Source: Bacteroidales bacterium UBA2295 (lineage in GTDB: Bacteria; Bacteroidota; Bacteroidia; Bacteroidales; Tenuifilaceae). Taken from it: a stretch of 20,777 nt of DNA. The notes beneath the pieces are model-generated. The model did not search any database and had not been told where the DNA came from. It saw only the letters and a program-made list of their open reading frames with translations. Shown in pieces: positions 7,060 through 14,877 of this stretch (position 1 is the stretch's first letter; every line of letters starts with the position of its first letter). The stretch covers positions 18,177 to 38,953 of the forward strand of contig DDWD01000032.1 of the NCBI GenBank assembly GCA_002345825.1, given 5' to 3'. A program made the position numbers and the translations under genes.

Positions 7060-9903
7060 TTAACCTCCAATAAGTATAAATCCAGCCCAATCTAAAGGTA
7101 AAAATCCTTTTGTAATGCAATCTAGCTTGGCTAACCGAAGTGCCTCGGCTGGGCTTTTCCCTTTTACCAGGTAGTTATAAAATAAGATCATTAGTTCCTT
7201 GGTTTTTTGGTCGTGCACTTTCCAAAGCGATGCAACCACATTTTTGGCACCGGCGTAAAGAAAACCTCTTGGGAGAGCTAATACTCCTTCGCCCTCAAGT
7301 ATCTCACCTAAACCTGTTTTGCAAGCCGAAAGCACTACCAAATCGGCATTAGTTTGGATGTTGAAAAGCTCTGGCATCCTTAGGAAGTAGTTGCTCATAC
7401 CCTCTTCGTTGGAACTATAAAAGAATATGCCGCTATTGTACCCTGTATTGCTAACCCCGTGGCTGGCAATGTGAACGATAGAATAATTTGGTGCCTCTTC
7501 AAGAAACCGTTGCTTTGTGGCCTCTGTGCCTGTTATTTTTAGGTAGTTCAATTTTTTGGATTCGAAAATCTTGGCTATCTCGTCAACTTCAGTTTGTGAG
7601 TGCTGTAGGGCTACCAACGATGTTCTGTCATTTTGGGTTCTGAATACATCTTTGTCGTTAATCAGGGCTTGGCTGAGGCTAGTGGGAGCGATAATGTTGC
7701 CCTCGGCAAATGACGGTGCAATGGCTAGCAGATTCCAACTAATCTCTCCTTGTTTGCCAAAGCCCTTCGAGGAGTATACATACTCGATGTTATATTCCTC
7801 TACTAGGAGTTTTTCCTTGGGTGAGGCTAACAGTTCAAAGGGGATTTCCATCAGCCGTTCATCGGCAAATATGTGAAGATCTTTTTTCCCACTAACAATT
7901 GTTTCCATTGGTTTTATCAGCAGGTTGTAAAAATCACCTTGCCAATGGCTCTGTTTGTTCCCTGTTCTGATGTCGCGAATAAAGGAACGGATAGATGTGC
8001 CCAGTTCATTTTGGGTTACCAGTTCAATTTGCGAATGCTTGCTGTTGTGCCCAACAATAAAAAGGGTGTCGCCCATTGTGAAGTATTGAACGACTGCTGC
8101 TTTCTTGTCAAGCATGGGCTTTATGCTTAAAGCATCGTTGGCATTATCCATAAACTCCAGCGATAGTCCAAAGTTAGCCGAAAGGTTAACTTTTTGTCGA
8201 TATAGCGCCTTTTTCAGTTCGAAGAGTTCATCTTCGTTGGCTGTTTCGGATCCTTGAATGTTGGCAATTCGTGTGGTTAAGTCTGAGATCTGCCTAAGAT
8301 TTAGCTGTGCGCTGTCGGAGGCGTAGCTATGGGCAATTTTCCTCTGAAAATTGAGATTAAAGGCTCTGTGACTATCAGAATACACAAACGCTGTGTCGAT
8401 ATAAGTGCTATTGGTTTGTGCTTTTTTATACGCTGCAAAAATGCCGTAGAAAGAATTTCTTTTAAGCTTGGCGCTGGCCTCCATAGCCAGCTCTTCATTT
8501 GCCATTCCGCTATAGTGATACTTAATAATTCTATTGGTGTACGAAACTACCTTTAGCATATTATCAATACTTTCGTCGGTAGGTGAGGCTTCAATCATGA
8601 GTCTGTAGCTCTCAAGCATTTCGAGTAGGATATCGCGTATGTAGGGCAAGTAAAGATTGTGGAAACTGTTGGGAGGTAAAAGTTTTAGCGTATCGTCAAT
8701 TGTATTATAGTGGTTGTAACCAATGGTTTTTAACGTGTTCTCGTAGTTCGCTATTGCCTCTGCGTACCTTTGGGTTTTGTAGTAAATATCCGCCTTGTCA
8801 AGATAGTAATTTACTAGCGTGGGGGAGAGTGGGCTTATGTGTATTTCAATATCAATGTTGTAGTATTCCTCGAGTTTCTGGAGTGCTTTTTCATACTGAT
8901 TATCCAAACGATAAATAATGCTCTCGTTGTAAACGGCTAATCCCTCGCTAATCTTTGGGTTTGCAAAGCCAGGGAGTTCTTGCCTTAGCTCCGCAACATA
9001 CTTGTGTGCATTTTCGTACTCACCTAGCCGTGCGTACGATTCAATAATGGTTGTGTAGCGGTTATGGCGGTTTAACATCTTAAAGTCGCTCAGATCTCTA
9101 TTGTTTTTTAAAAGTTCATTGGCTCTCTTGCAGTGCTTTATGGCGTTTTTGTAATCGGAATTTTGAAGATAAGACCTACCAATATTATCGTTAAGGATGA
9201 TTTCTAGGCCAATATCGTTTTTGGTTGTATCCATTAGTTCAATGGCCTTGGCAAGGTACTCAATGCCCATTTCAAAGTCATGGCCGGCAATATCTGTACC
9301 TATGGCTGCATACAGGTCGGAGTAGGTTGATGGTGGTAAATCAAATTCGGTTTGGCAAGCATCCCAATGCTCCCAAGCCTTCTGGTATTTGCCTAGCTTG
9401 TAGTATCTCGAACCTAAATCGCGATTGACGATAAAGCCCATTCGCGGGTAGGAATCTGTTGTGTAGTTGTCGAGACACATGTGGTACCAAGATATCTTGT
9501 CTTCGAGTTGTCGTTCTAGTTTGGCTAGGGTGTAGTATGCAATTAGCAACTCAATATGATTGCTGCCTAGATGCTCTTGCGCTGAGTTAACGGCTGCCAT
9601 CAATATTTTTTTAGCCTTATCCACTTTTCTGTGAGTGTATATCCAGTATGAGTATTGTGTTGCTATGAATAGGTAATCATTAAAGTTCGATTCCTGCAGA
9701 AGTTGGTGTTGTATCGCCTCAAATTCCTGCTGGGCTTTTTCGTATTCCTGCTGATTTACTAACCTGTACGTTTTATACCACGTTGTATCGGATGGTATGG
9801 ATCTATATTCCTCGAAAACAAAATCTGGTTTAGTTTGCGAGTGAAGGCAAGTGGTTAAAACTAATAGTAAAAATAACGTGAGGGTTGTTGGTTTTGCTTT
9901 CAT
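7060..9903 (-). CDS. Exported TPR and CHAT-domain protein (caspase-like protease family)
   Basis: The 947-residue product starts with a signal peptide (residues about 1-22, hydrophobic TLTLFLLLVLTT). About 45 to 470 consist of repeated helical pairs typical of tetratricopeptide repeats (for example YQKAWEHWDACQ, YKNAIKHCKRANELL and YAEAIANYENTLKTIGY). A helical linker follows, and residues about 640-947 form a CHAT domain. The probable catalytic pair is His815 in HIASHG and Cys861 in LVVLSACKTG, followed by ALPRGFLYAGAKNVVASLW and a C-terminal DWAGFILIGG. CHAT domains are caspase/separase-like cysteine protease folds. Because the protein is exported it differs from the cytosolic TPR-CHAT partner of type III-E CRISPR effectors. 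Its substrate and trigger are unknown. It lies between tsf and pyrH in an otherwise housekeeping cluster. Confidence 0.88.
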   Translation of the reverse strand: MKAKPTTLTLFLLLVLTTCLHSQTKPDFVFEEYRSIPSDTTWYKTYRLVNQQEYEKAQQEFEAIQHQLLQESNFNDYLFIATQYSYWIYTHRKVDKAKKILMAAVNSAQEHLGSNHIELLIAYYTLAKLERQLEDKISWYHMCLDNYTTDSYPRMGFIVNRDLGSRYYKLGKYQKAWEHWDACQTEFDLPPSTYSDLYAAIGTDIAGHDFEMGIEYLAKAIELMDTTKNDIGLEIILNDNIGRSYLQNSDYKNAIKHCKRANELLKNNRDLSDFKMLNRHNRYTTIIESYARLGEYENAHKYVAELRQELPGFANPKISEGLAVYNESIIYRLDNQYEKALQKLEEYYNIDIEIHISPLSPTLVNYYLDKADIYYKTQRYAEAIANYENTLKTIGYNHYNTIDDTLKLLPPNSFHNLYLPYIRDILLEMLESYRLMIEASPTDESIDNMLKVVSYTNRIIKYHYSGMANEELAMEASAKLKRNSFYGIFAAYKKAQTNSTYIDTAFVYSDSHRAFNLNFQRKIAHSYASDSAQLNLRQISDLTTRIANIQGSETANEDELFELKKALYRQKVNLSANFGLSLEFMDNANDALSIKPMLDKKAAVVQYFTMGDTLFIVGHNSKHSQIELVTQNELGTSIRSFIRDIRTGNKQSHWQGDFYNLLIKPMETIVSGKKDLHIFADERLMEIPFELLASPKEKLLVEEYNIEYVYSSKGFGKQGEISWNLLAIAPSFAEGNIIAPTSLSQALINDKDVFRTQNDRTSLVALQHSQTEVDEIAKIFESKKLNYLKITGTEATKQRFLEEAPNYSIVHIASHGVSNTGYNSGIFFYSSNEEGMSNYFLRMPELFNIQTNADLVVLSACKTGLGEILEGEGVLALPRGFLYAGAKNVVASLWKVHDQKTKELMILFYNYLVKGKSPAEALRLAKLDCITKGFLPLDWAGFILIGG

Positions 9904-9956
9904 AGTATAGTGTTTGCGTAATGGTTGGCAAATTATAGCAAATGGACAGAACGAGC

Positions 9957-9990
9957 AAAAAAAAAGCTACCAATATTGGTAGCTTTTTTT
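9957..9990 (-). terminator. Terminator after tsf
   Basis: GCTACCAA (9966-9973) and TTGGTAGC (9976-9983) form a hairpin flanked by A and T runs. Read on the minus strand the hairpin ends in a run of T (complement of 9957-9965), so it should end the rplM-rpsI-rpsB-tsf transcript before the CHAT gene. The T run on the plus strand would make it work in that direction too, but no plus-strand gene precedes it. Confidence 0.8.
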
Positions 9991-10003
9991 AAAATCAAAA
10001 TTA

Positions 10004-10834
10004 CTATGCGTTGAGCGAAACACGCTTAAAGCCAATAACCTTAAGGTCAGCATCAACACTTTTTAGATATGCGGCAATGGTCATTTTGCTATCCTTAATG
10101 AAATCTTGGTTCATCAGGGTGCTCTCCTTATAGAACTTTTGTAGTTTACCTTGCGCAATTTTGTCAAGAATATTTTCTGGTTTGCCTTCAAGGCGAGCTT
10201 GCTCGCGGCCAATTTCAAACTCTTGCTGACGAACCTTTTCAGGAACATCTTCAGCATCAACTGCTACGGGGTTCATTGCTGCAACCTGCATGGCAACATC
10301 TTTGCCTGCCTGCTCATCAAATCCACCCTTGTTGAACGCTACAATGGTTGCTAGTTTGTTTCCAGGGTGTATGTAGGGAACTACCATTTCCCCTTCGAGC
10401 AACTCGTAGTATGAGAGTTCGAATTTTTCGCCAGTTATACCCGACTGATCCAACACTAGGTCGCCAATAGCACGATCGCCAATTTTAAGTGCCTTGAGGG
10501 CCTCTAAATCTGCGGGCTTATTTTCAAGGGCAACTTTTAGGATATTGTTGGTTAGATCAACAAAATCTTGGTTCTTAGCCACAAAGTCGGTTTCGCAGTT
10601 AAGCACAACAACGGCACCGGTTTTCTTGTCGGCGGCAGTAGCAGCTAGTGCTGCACCTTCACCGGCTTCGCGGTCGGCACGTTTGTTAGCAATGGCCTTA
10701 CCACGTTCGCGAATAAGCTCAATGGCCTTGTCAATATCGCCATCTGATTCTTGTAGAGCCTTTTTGCAATCCATCATACCAGCTCCAGTAAGCTTGCGGA
10801 GTTTGGCTATATCGGCTGTTTTTACTTCAGACAT
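10004..10834 (-). CDS. tsf: Elongation factor Ts
   Basis: This is the guanine-nucleotide exchange factor for EF-Tu in the cytoplasm. The 276-residue protein has an N-terminal UBA-like region with the signature LRKLTGAGMMDCKKALQES (about 12-30) and the second signature LNCETDFVAKN (about 77-87). The C-terminal dimerisation part ends IAAYLKSVDADLKVIGFKRVSL. It has the usual length and lies 24 bases downstream of rpsB, the order found in most bacteria. Expression is therefore coupled to rpsB and any leader control acting there. A strong hairpin terminator follows the gene. Confidence 0.98.
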   Translation of the reverse strand: MSEVKTADIAKLRKLTGAGMMDCKKALQESDGDIDKAIELIRERGKAIANKRADREAGEGAALAATAADKKTGAVVVLNCETDFVAKNQDFVDLTNNILKVALENKPADLEALKALKIGDRAIGDLVLDQSGITGEKFELSYYELLEGEMVVPYIHPGNKLATIVAFNKGGFDEQAGKDVAMQVAAMNPVAVDAEDVPEKVRQQEFEIGREQARLEGKPENILDKIAQGKLQKFYKESTLMNQDFIKDSKMTIAAYLKSVDADLKVIGFKRVSLNA

Positions 10835-10858
10835 TGTTTTACTGTTTTTATGTAATTT

Positions 10859-11707
10859 CTACTTTTCCTCTTCGGCTGAATCGTCCTGAGCCTTTACTTC
10901 CTCTTCAGCAGGAGCAGCTTTTGCTTTCGCTGGTCTTGCTGTTTTCCTAGCCCTTGTGCGGGTTGGTCTCTCATCAGCATTGTCGCTGTCGGTATCAGGA
11001 GTTTCTTTGTCCTTTTCGTTTTTGCGCTCATCAAGGCCTTCTTGAATAGCCTTCACCATAGAATCTACGATGAGGGAGATAGACTTAGAAGCATCGTCGT
11101 TGGCGGGTATTACAAAGTCAATTGGAGTAGGATCACAACAGGTATCAACCATTGCAAATACCGGAATATTAAGCTTTTTAGCCTCATTAACGGCGATGTA
11201 CTCTTTCTGTACGTCAATTACGAATAGGGCGGCTGGTAGCCTATTTAGGTCGGCAATAGAGCCTAAGTTTTTCTCAAGTTTCGCGCGCTGACGTGTAATT
11301 TGCAGCTTTTCGCGTTTCGATAGGTTTGTGAATGTTCCTTCAGCAAACATCTTATCAATGGAAGTCATCTTTTTAACCGCCTTGCGGATGGTGGGGAAGT
11401 TGGTTAGCATTCCACCAGGCCAGCGCTCAGTAACGTAAGGCATATTTACCGATTTTACCTTCTCGGCAACAATCTCTTTAGCCTGTTTCTTGGTGGCAAC
11501 AAATAGCACCTTACGTCCCGATTTAGCAATTTGCTTGATGGCAGCGGCTGCCTCGTCAATCTTTACGGCAGTTTTCTGTAGGTCGATGATGTGAATTCCA
11601 TTGCGCTCCATGAAGATGAAAGGAGCCATCTTGGGGTTCCACTTGCGCTTTAGGTGACCAAAGTGTACACCAGCGTCAAGTAACTCTTTAAAATCTGTTC
11701 TTGGCAT
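10859..11707 (-). CDS. rpsB: 30S ribosomal protein S2
   Basis: This is a structural protein of the small ribosomal subunit. Residues about 1-225 match the S2 core: LLDAGVHFGHLKRKWNPKM, ERNGIHIIDLQKT, KVLFVATKKQAKEIV, ERWPGGMLTNFPTI, PAALFVIDVQKE and VFAMVDTCCDPTPIDFVIPANDDA. Residues about 230-282 are an extra charged tail, first rich in Asp/Glu/Lys, then RTRARKTARPAKAKA, then acidic again. Such low-complexity S2 tails are seen in Bacteroidota and are probably flexible. The gene follows rpsI after a 110-base gap that can fold into a structured leader. tsf is 24 bases downstream. Confidence 0.98.
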   Translation of the reverse strand: MPRTDFKELLDAGVHFGHLKRKWNPKMAPFIFMERNGIHIIDLQKTAVKIDEAAAAIKQIAKSGRKVLFVATKKQAKEIVAEKVKSVNMPYVTERWPGGMLTNFPTIRKAVKKMTSIDKMFAEGTFTNLSKREKLQITRQRAKLEKNLGSIADLNRLPAALFVIDVQKEYIAVNEAKKLNIPVFAMVDTCCDPTPIDFVIPANDDASKSISLIVDSMVKAIQEGLDERKNEKDKETPDTDSDNADERPTRTRARKTARPAKAKAAPAEEEVKAQDDSAEEEK

Positions 11708-11732
11708 TTTTGTTTGTTTAATTTTGATTTAA

Positions 11733-11798
11733 TTGGCAATCGCTGGGTAGTTTCGTATACGAAAGTCCTAGCAATTTACAGCACAGGGCTGTTGCCAA
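11733..11798 (-). ncRNA. Candidate structured leader of rpsB (three-way junction)
   Basis: In the rpsI-rpsB gap, read on the minus strand, TTGGCAA (11798-11792) pairs with TTGCCAA (11739-11733). The closed region holds two hairpins. The first is CAGC/GCTG (11791-11788 with 11782-11779). The second is GCTAGG/CCCAGC (11772-11767 with 11747-11742, one mismatch), topped by TTTCG-TATA-CGAAA (11764-11751). The element ends 25 bases before the rpsB start. Autoregulation by S2 is known in other bacteria, and such a role here is inference. A promoter-like TTTG (17 bases) TAAATTG overlaps the same DNA, so the symmetry might instead be a DNA-level control site. Confidence 0.45.
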
Positions 11799-11817
11799 AA
11801 CAATTAATAATAAGCGA

Positions 11818-12204
11818 TTAACGCTTGCTGAACTGGAATTTCTTCCTTGCCTTGGGTTGACCTGGCTTCTTACGCTCTACTTCGCGTGGGTCGCGGGTCA
11901 TGAATCCGTTGGCTTTAAGGGTAGGCTTGTTCTCGGCGTTTAGCTCCACAAGCGCGCGGGCAATACCTAGGCGAAGTGCCTCGGCTTGTCCTTTAACTCC
12001 ACCTCCATCAAGGTTAGCCTTTACATCAAAAGTGCCAACCAGGTTCAGAACATCCAAAGGTTGTTTTACCACGTACTGCATTAGCTCCGATGGGAAATAG
12101 ACCTTAATGTCCTTACCGTTGATAGTGATGTTGCCTTTGCCTTCCTGAAGATAAACACGTGCTACAGCGCTCTTTCTTCTACCCGTTGCATTAATTACCT
12201 GCAT
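11818..12204 (-). CDS. rpsI: 30S ribosomal protein S9
   Basis: This small-subunit protein's C-terminal tail reaches the P-site tRNA. The 128-residue product shows the family pattern: N-terminal ATGRRKSAVARVYL, middle GGGVKGQAEALRLGIARAL (about 67-85), then LKANGFMTRDPREVERKKPG and the hallmark C-terminus KARKKFQFSKR. Length is normal. It lies five bases after rplM, the near-universal L13-S9 pair, and 110 bases before rpsB. Confidence 0.98.
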   Translation of the reverse strand: MQVINATGRRKSAVARVYLQEGKGNITINGKDIKVYFPSELMQYVVKQPLDVLNLVGTFDVKANLDGGGVKGQAEALRLGIARALVELNAENKPTLKANGFMTRDPREVERKKPGQPKARKKFQFSKR

Positions 12205-12209
12205 AGCTG

Positions 12210-12665
12210 TTACTTAATTGAGTTTAAATTAATTTCCTTAGGTTTCTGAGCCTCGTGCTTGTGCTCAGTTCCGGCGTAAACGTAAAGGTTGCCAAAAATT
12301 TGAGATCCCAAACGATTTTTGGGTAGCATTCCTTTTACGGCATGCTCAATAATGGCAGTAGGTTTACTTTTTAGCCAGTCCTTTGGCGTTTCGCTGCGCT
12401 TACCTCCGGGGTAGCCAGTGTGATGGTAGTAAAGCTTGTCATTCATCTTGTTGCCAGTAAGGCGAACCTTTTCGGCGTTGATGATGACCACATTGTCCCC
12501 ACAATCTACGTGAGGGGTGAAGCTGGGCTTGTGTTTGCCGCGAAGGATTTTTGCTACTTTGCTGGCCAATCGCCCTAACACTTCGTTTGTAGCATCAACC
12601 ACAAACCACTCTTTTGTAACGGTGGCATCGTTGGCCGATACTGTTTTGTAACTTAGTGTGTTCAC
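12210..12665 (-). CDS. rplM: 50S ribosomal protein L13
   Basis: This is an early-assembly protein of the large subunit. The 151-residue product contains EWFVVDATNEVLGRLASKVA, LRGKHKPSFTPHVDCGD, VVIINAEKVRLTGNKMNDK, YYHHTGYPGG and the signature VKGMLPKNRLG. It is the first gene of the minus-strand rplM-rpsI-rpsB-tsf run and has a well-placed promoter about 75-100 bases upstream. The five-base gap to rpsI implies translational coupling. Confidence 0.98.
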   Translation of the reverse strand: MNTLSYKTVSANDATVTKEWFVVDATNEVLGRLASKVAKILRGKHKPSFTPHVDCGDNVVIINAEKVRLTGNKMNDKLYYHHTGYPGGKRSETPKDWLKSKPTAIIEHAVKGMLPKNRLGSQIFGNLYVYAGTEHKHEAQKPKEINLNSIK

Positions 12666-12738
12666 GTTTTAAACTCCTCTGTTTTAAGTTAATACCTGTT
12701 AATTGTCCGTGATCCAAACGGTTATAATAAGCGGGATG

Positions 12739-12768
12739 CAAAAATACAGCTAATTATTTAATCTACAA
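12739..12768 (-). promoter_or_regulatory. Promoter of the rplM-rpsI-rpsB-tsf operon
   Basis: On the minus strand TTG (12768-12766), 19 bases, then TATTTTTG (12746-12739) fits the Bacteroidota -33/-7 consensus. Transcription would begin near 12732, leaving a leader of about 65 bases before the rplM ATG. That leader contains only a weak CCGT/ACGG hairpin. Confidence 0.6.
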
Positions 12769-12910
12769 GGCAAACAATTAATTAATTTTATTTCAACTGT
12801 TTTTTTACATTAGCATGGCTCAATTTCATTTAGGCATACTAACAGCATAATCGATTTTAGTTAAATGATATTTTTCCTTCATGTTTTCTGTATGAGCAAT
12901 TGGTGATGTT

Positions 12911-13432
12911 ATGAGTAGATTTACAAAGGAGTTTTATACCCGCGATGTTCTTCTGGTTGCTCCCAACTTGCTGGGGCAATATCTGGTAAGACGATTTTCC
13001 GACGGAACAGTACAGCAGTATATTGTTACTGAGGTAGAAGCCTATAGCGGTAGAGGTGATCTGGCGTGCCACGCCAGCAAAGGAAAAACCGAAAGAACTT
13101 CAATTATGTTCTCCGAAGGAGGATGTGCATATATTTACCTTATATACGGAAAGCATTGGATGCTGAACGTTGTGACAGGATCTTTCGATAATCCGCAGGC
13201 TGTTCTTGTGCGTGGGTTAAAAGACTGTTACGGGCCAGGAAGATTAACCCGAATGCTGAAGATTGATAAAGATTATTATGGAGAAGATTTTACAACTTCG
13301 CAGAGGCTTTGGTTTGAGCCATCCAATATAAGGCCTCAAATACATACAGGCCCCCGCATAGGTGTAGATTATGCAGGGGAGTATTGGTCGTCAATCCCTT
13401 GGCGTTACTGGATCGATTCTGATACGATTTAA
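12911..13432 (+). CDS. DNA-3-methyladenine glycosylase (alkyladenine / MPG family)
   Basis: This base-excision repair enzyme removes alkylated purines such as 3-methyladenine from DNA. The 173-residue protein matches the human AAG/MPG-type fold. Aligned by eye to human AAG, the catalytic Glu125 corresponds to Glu43 in TEVEAYSG, Tyr127 to Tyr45, His136 to His54, Tyr159 to Tyr76, the intercalating Tyr162 to Tyr79 in YIYLIYG, and Asn169 to Asn86. PGRLTRML (109-116) and GPRIGVDYAGE (147-157) are also typical, and the WRYWI ending is common in the family. It is slightly shorter than many homologues but all key residues are present. It stands alone on the plus strand and its stop codon interlocks with that of the facing kinase gene. 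Confidence 0.93.
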   Translation: MSRFTKEFYTRDVLLVAPNLLGQYLVRRFSDGTVQQYIVTEVEAYSGRGDLACHASKGKTERTSIMFSEGGCAYIYLIYGKHWMLNVVTGSFDNPQAVLVRGLKDCYGPGRLTRMLKIDKDYYGEDFTTSQRLWFEPSNIRPQIHTGPRIGVDYAGEYWSSIPWRYWIDSDTI

Positions 13433-14421
13433 AAGTCTAGGTCTCCAGTTTCAATCAGTTTTACTTTTTCCTTAAGGGTAGCCCAAGTTTCGGAACTCAT
13501 CTTTGGGCCAATAACCTCGATTACTTTGCCCGAGAGCAGAGCCCCAATTTTTCCGCATACGTTAAGGGGTAACCCTTTTGAGAGGCCATAAAGAAATCCC
13601 GAGGCGTACAAATCGCCTGCACCGGTAGTGTCAATCGAGTTTGCTTTAATTACTCCTACCTGATGCTTCTCGTTTCCTTTTTTGATGTAAGACCCTTTTG
13701 CACCGATTTTCACAATGGCAATTTCGGTGATTTCGGCTAGCAAGTCGAGGGCTTCTTCGGGCGATTTTTGTGTAAAAGCTTTGGCTTCCTCCTCGTTAGC
13801 AAAAACAATATCAACGTACTCGGTTACCATTCGTTTCAAGAAATCTAGATTCGATTCCACCACGTTGTAGCTGGCTAGGTCGAGCGATACTTTTAGACCA
13901 GACGATTTGGCAACCTTAAGCGCTTTTTCAATTAAACTGTGATTTTGTACCAGGTAGCCTTCTATATGAAAATAGTCGTACCCCTCGAAAAGATTGGGCG
14001 TAATATCATTGGCAGTCATTTCAATGGCTGCGCCAAGGTTAACGGCAAAGGTCCTTTCTGAGTCGGGCGATACTAGAGCCAGTGCAGTTCCTGTTGCTGC
14101 CTTACTCCTAAGTAGTTGTGGGTTTATCCCTGCTTTCTGCATATCGTTCCTAAAAAAATCTCCCAACTCATCGCTCCCTACTTTCCCAACAAAAGCGGTT
14201 TCTACCCCAAGGTTAGCCAATCCGCTGATGGTGTTTGCTGCACTACCCCCAGAGGCAAGCGTTTGTTTTAACCCCTTTGTTTTTTCAAGGGCTTTTGTAA
14301 TGGTCTCTTCATTCACAATTTGCATACTCCCCTTGGGTAGGTTCAGCGTATCGAGCAGATTGTCACTTTCAAGGCTAGTCATAATATCGACTAGCGCGTT
14401 TCCTATTCCAAAAATTTTCAC
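13429..14421 (-). CDS. PfkB-family sugar/nucleoside kinase, probably adenosine kinase
   Basis: This is an ATP-dependent ribokinase-fold kinase. The 330-residue product has the N-terminal GIGNALVDI, the substrate-site GGSAANT (58-64), FVGKVGSDELGDFF (77-90), and the PfkB C-terminal signature DTTGAGD (264-270) with the catalytic base Asp270, followed by YASGFLYGL. Bacteroidota proteins of this type are commonly annotated as adenosine kinase (adenosine to AMP). The sequence alone does not exclude another nucleoside or sugar substrate. Its 3' end overlaps the glycosylase gene by four bases in tail-to-tail orientation. A TAATTTTG box 25 bases upstream of the start could be its -7 element. Confidence 0.88.
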   Translation of the reverse strand: MKIFGIGNALVDIMTSLESDNLLDTLNLPKGSMQIVNEETITKALEKTKGLKQTLASGGSAANTISGLANLGVETAFVGKVGSDELGDFFRNDMQKAGINPQLLRSKAATGTALALVSPDSERTFAVNLGAAIEMTANDITPNLFEGYDYFHIEGYLVQNHSLIEKALKVAKSSGLKVSLDLASYNVVESNLDFLKRMVTEYVDIVFANEEEAKAFTQKSPEEALDLLAEITEIAIVKIGAKGSYIKKGNEKHQVGVIKANSIDTTGAGDLYASGFLYGLSKGLPLNVCGKIGALLSGKVIEVIGPKMSSETWATLKEKVKLIETGDLDF

Positions 14422-14445
14422 TTTGCTTCAATTTAATGTTCGTTA

Positions 14446-14453
14446 CAAAATTA
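14446..14453 (-). promoter_or_regulatory. Possible -7 box of the PfkB-family kinase gene
   Basis: TAATTTTG on the minus strand matches TAnnTTTG and lies 25 bases upstream of the ATG at 14421. No -33 TTTG partner was found at 19-20 bases, so support is partial. Confidence 0.3.
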
Positions 14454-14533
14454 GGAATATTAGTGATATCCACCTTATTTAAGAATGATGTTTGCCAAAA
14501 TTATTCTTTTTTCAAAAAATACCCTTTAAAATA

Positions 14534-14565
14534 TTTGGCAGGAAATATCAAAGGATATATATTTG
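14534..14565 (+). promoter_or_regulatory. Promoter of tRNA-Asn
   Basis: TTTG (14534-14537), 20 bases, then TATATTTG (14558-14565) is an exact Bacteroidota -33/-7 promoter. The following CACTC is shared with the tRNA-Leu promoter at the left edge. Transcription would start about 25 bases before the tRNA. Confidence 0.75.
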
Positions 14566-14596
14566 CACTCGCAAAACGGGAAACCGTTACCAACAT

Positions 14597-14670
14597 TCCT
14601 CATTAGCTCAGTTGGTTAGAGCACCTGACTGTTAATCAGGGGGTCCTAGGTTCAAGTCCTAGATGAGGAG
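14597..14670 (+). tRNA. tRNA-Asn (anticodon GTT)
   Basis: This is a full cloverleaf of 74 bases. The acceptor TCCTCAT (14597-14603) pairs with ATGAGGA (14663-14669). The D arm is GCTC/GAGC, and the anticodon stem is CCTGA/TCAGG with GTT at 14631-14633. The T arm is CTAGG/CCTAG around TTCAAGT, and the discriminator is G at 14670. CCA is not encoded. The 3' end borders the accessory block, and tRNA 3' ends are frequent integration sites for mobile elements. Confidence 0.97.
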
Positions 14671-14680
14671 CCTTGTATTA

Positions 14681-14716
14681 AAGCACTTACGAATATTTCG
14701 TAAGTGCTTTTTTATT
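14681..14716 (+). terminator. Terminator after tRNA-Asn
   Basis: AAGCACTTACGAA (14681-14693), loop TAT, and TTCGTAAGTGCTT (14697-14709) give a perfect 13-base stem followed by a T-rich run. This is a strong intrinsic terminator 10 bases after the tRNA 3' end. Confidence 0.9.
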
Positions 14717-14720
14717 TTGA

Positions 14721-14739
14721 TACAAACATTCTACAAACA
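14721..14739 (+). repeat. Direct repeat TACAAACA x2
   Basis: TACAAACA occurs at 14721-14728 and 14732-14739, starting 11 bases apart (about one helical turn), just after the tRNA terminator. Such spacing is compatible with recombinase or accessory-protein binding sites near an attachment site, but two short copies could also arise by chance. Confidence 0.4.
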
Positions 14740-14852
14740 AAGGGGCTTATTTCCCCTCCCAACAAGAGCTAAGCTATTCCGCTTCTTTTCATCAACTTTT
14801 CTATTACTTTTTAATGCTTTTTGGATTTGCTGGCAATAAAGGTGAGTAGTTA

Positions 14853-14877
14853 TTATTAAGATTCACAATCTTAATAA
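14853..14877. repeat. Perfect inverted repeat, 11-base arms
   Basis: TTATTAAGATT (14853-14863), spacer CAC, AATCTTAATAA (14867-14877). It is AT-rich with no following T run, so it looks more like a protein-binding operator than a terminator. It lies 134 bases before the HTH gene. Confidence 0.6.

Noticed and set aside
7060..9903. TPR-CHAT protein considered as the protease partner of a type III-E CRISPR effector
   Set aside because: It has a signal peptide, and no CRISPR array, Cas7-11-like protein or reverse transcriptase is present. Exported TPR-CHAT proteins form a separate group.
9904..9956. TATAATTTG on the minus strand upstream of the CHAT gene as its -7 box
   Set aside because: It has three bases instead of two between TA and TTTG and no spaced -33 box, so it was not listed as a promoter.
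14731..14870. A minus-strand open frame of about 45 codons between the tRNA and the HTH gene, considered as an integrase remnant
   Set aside because: It has no tyrosine-recombinase motif (no HxxR or catalytic Tyr context), no sensible start, and looks like chance.
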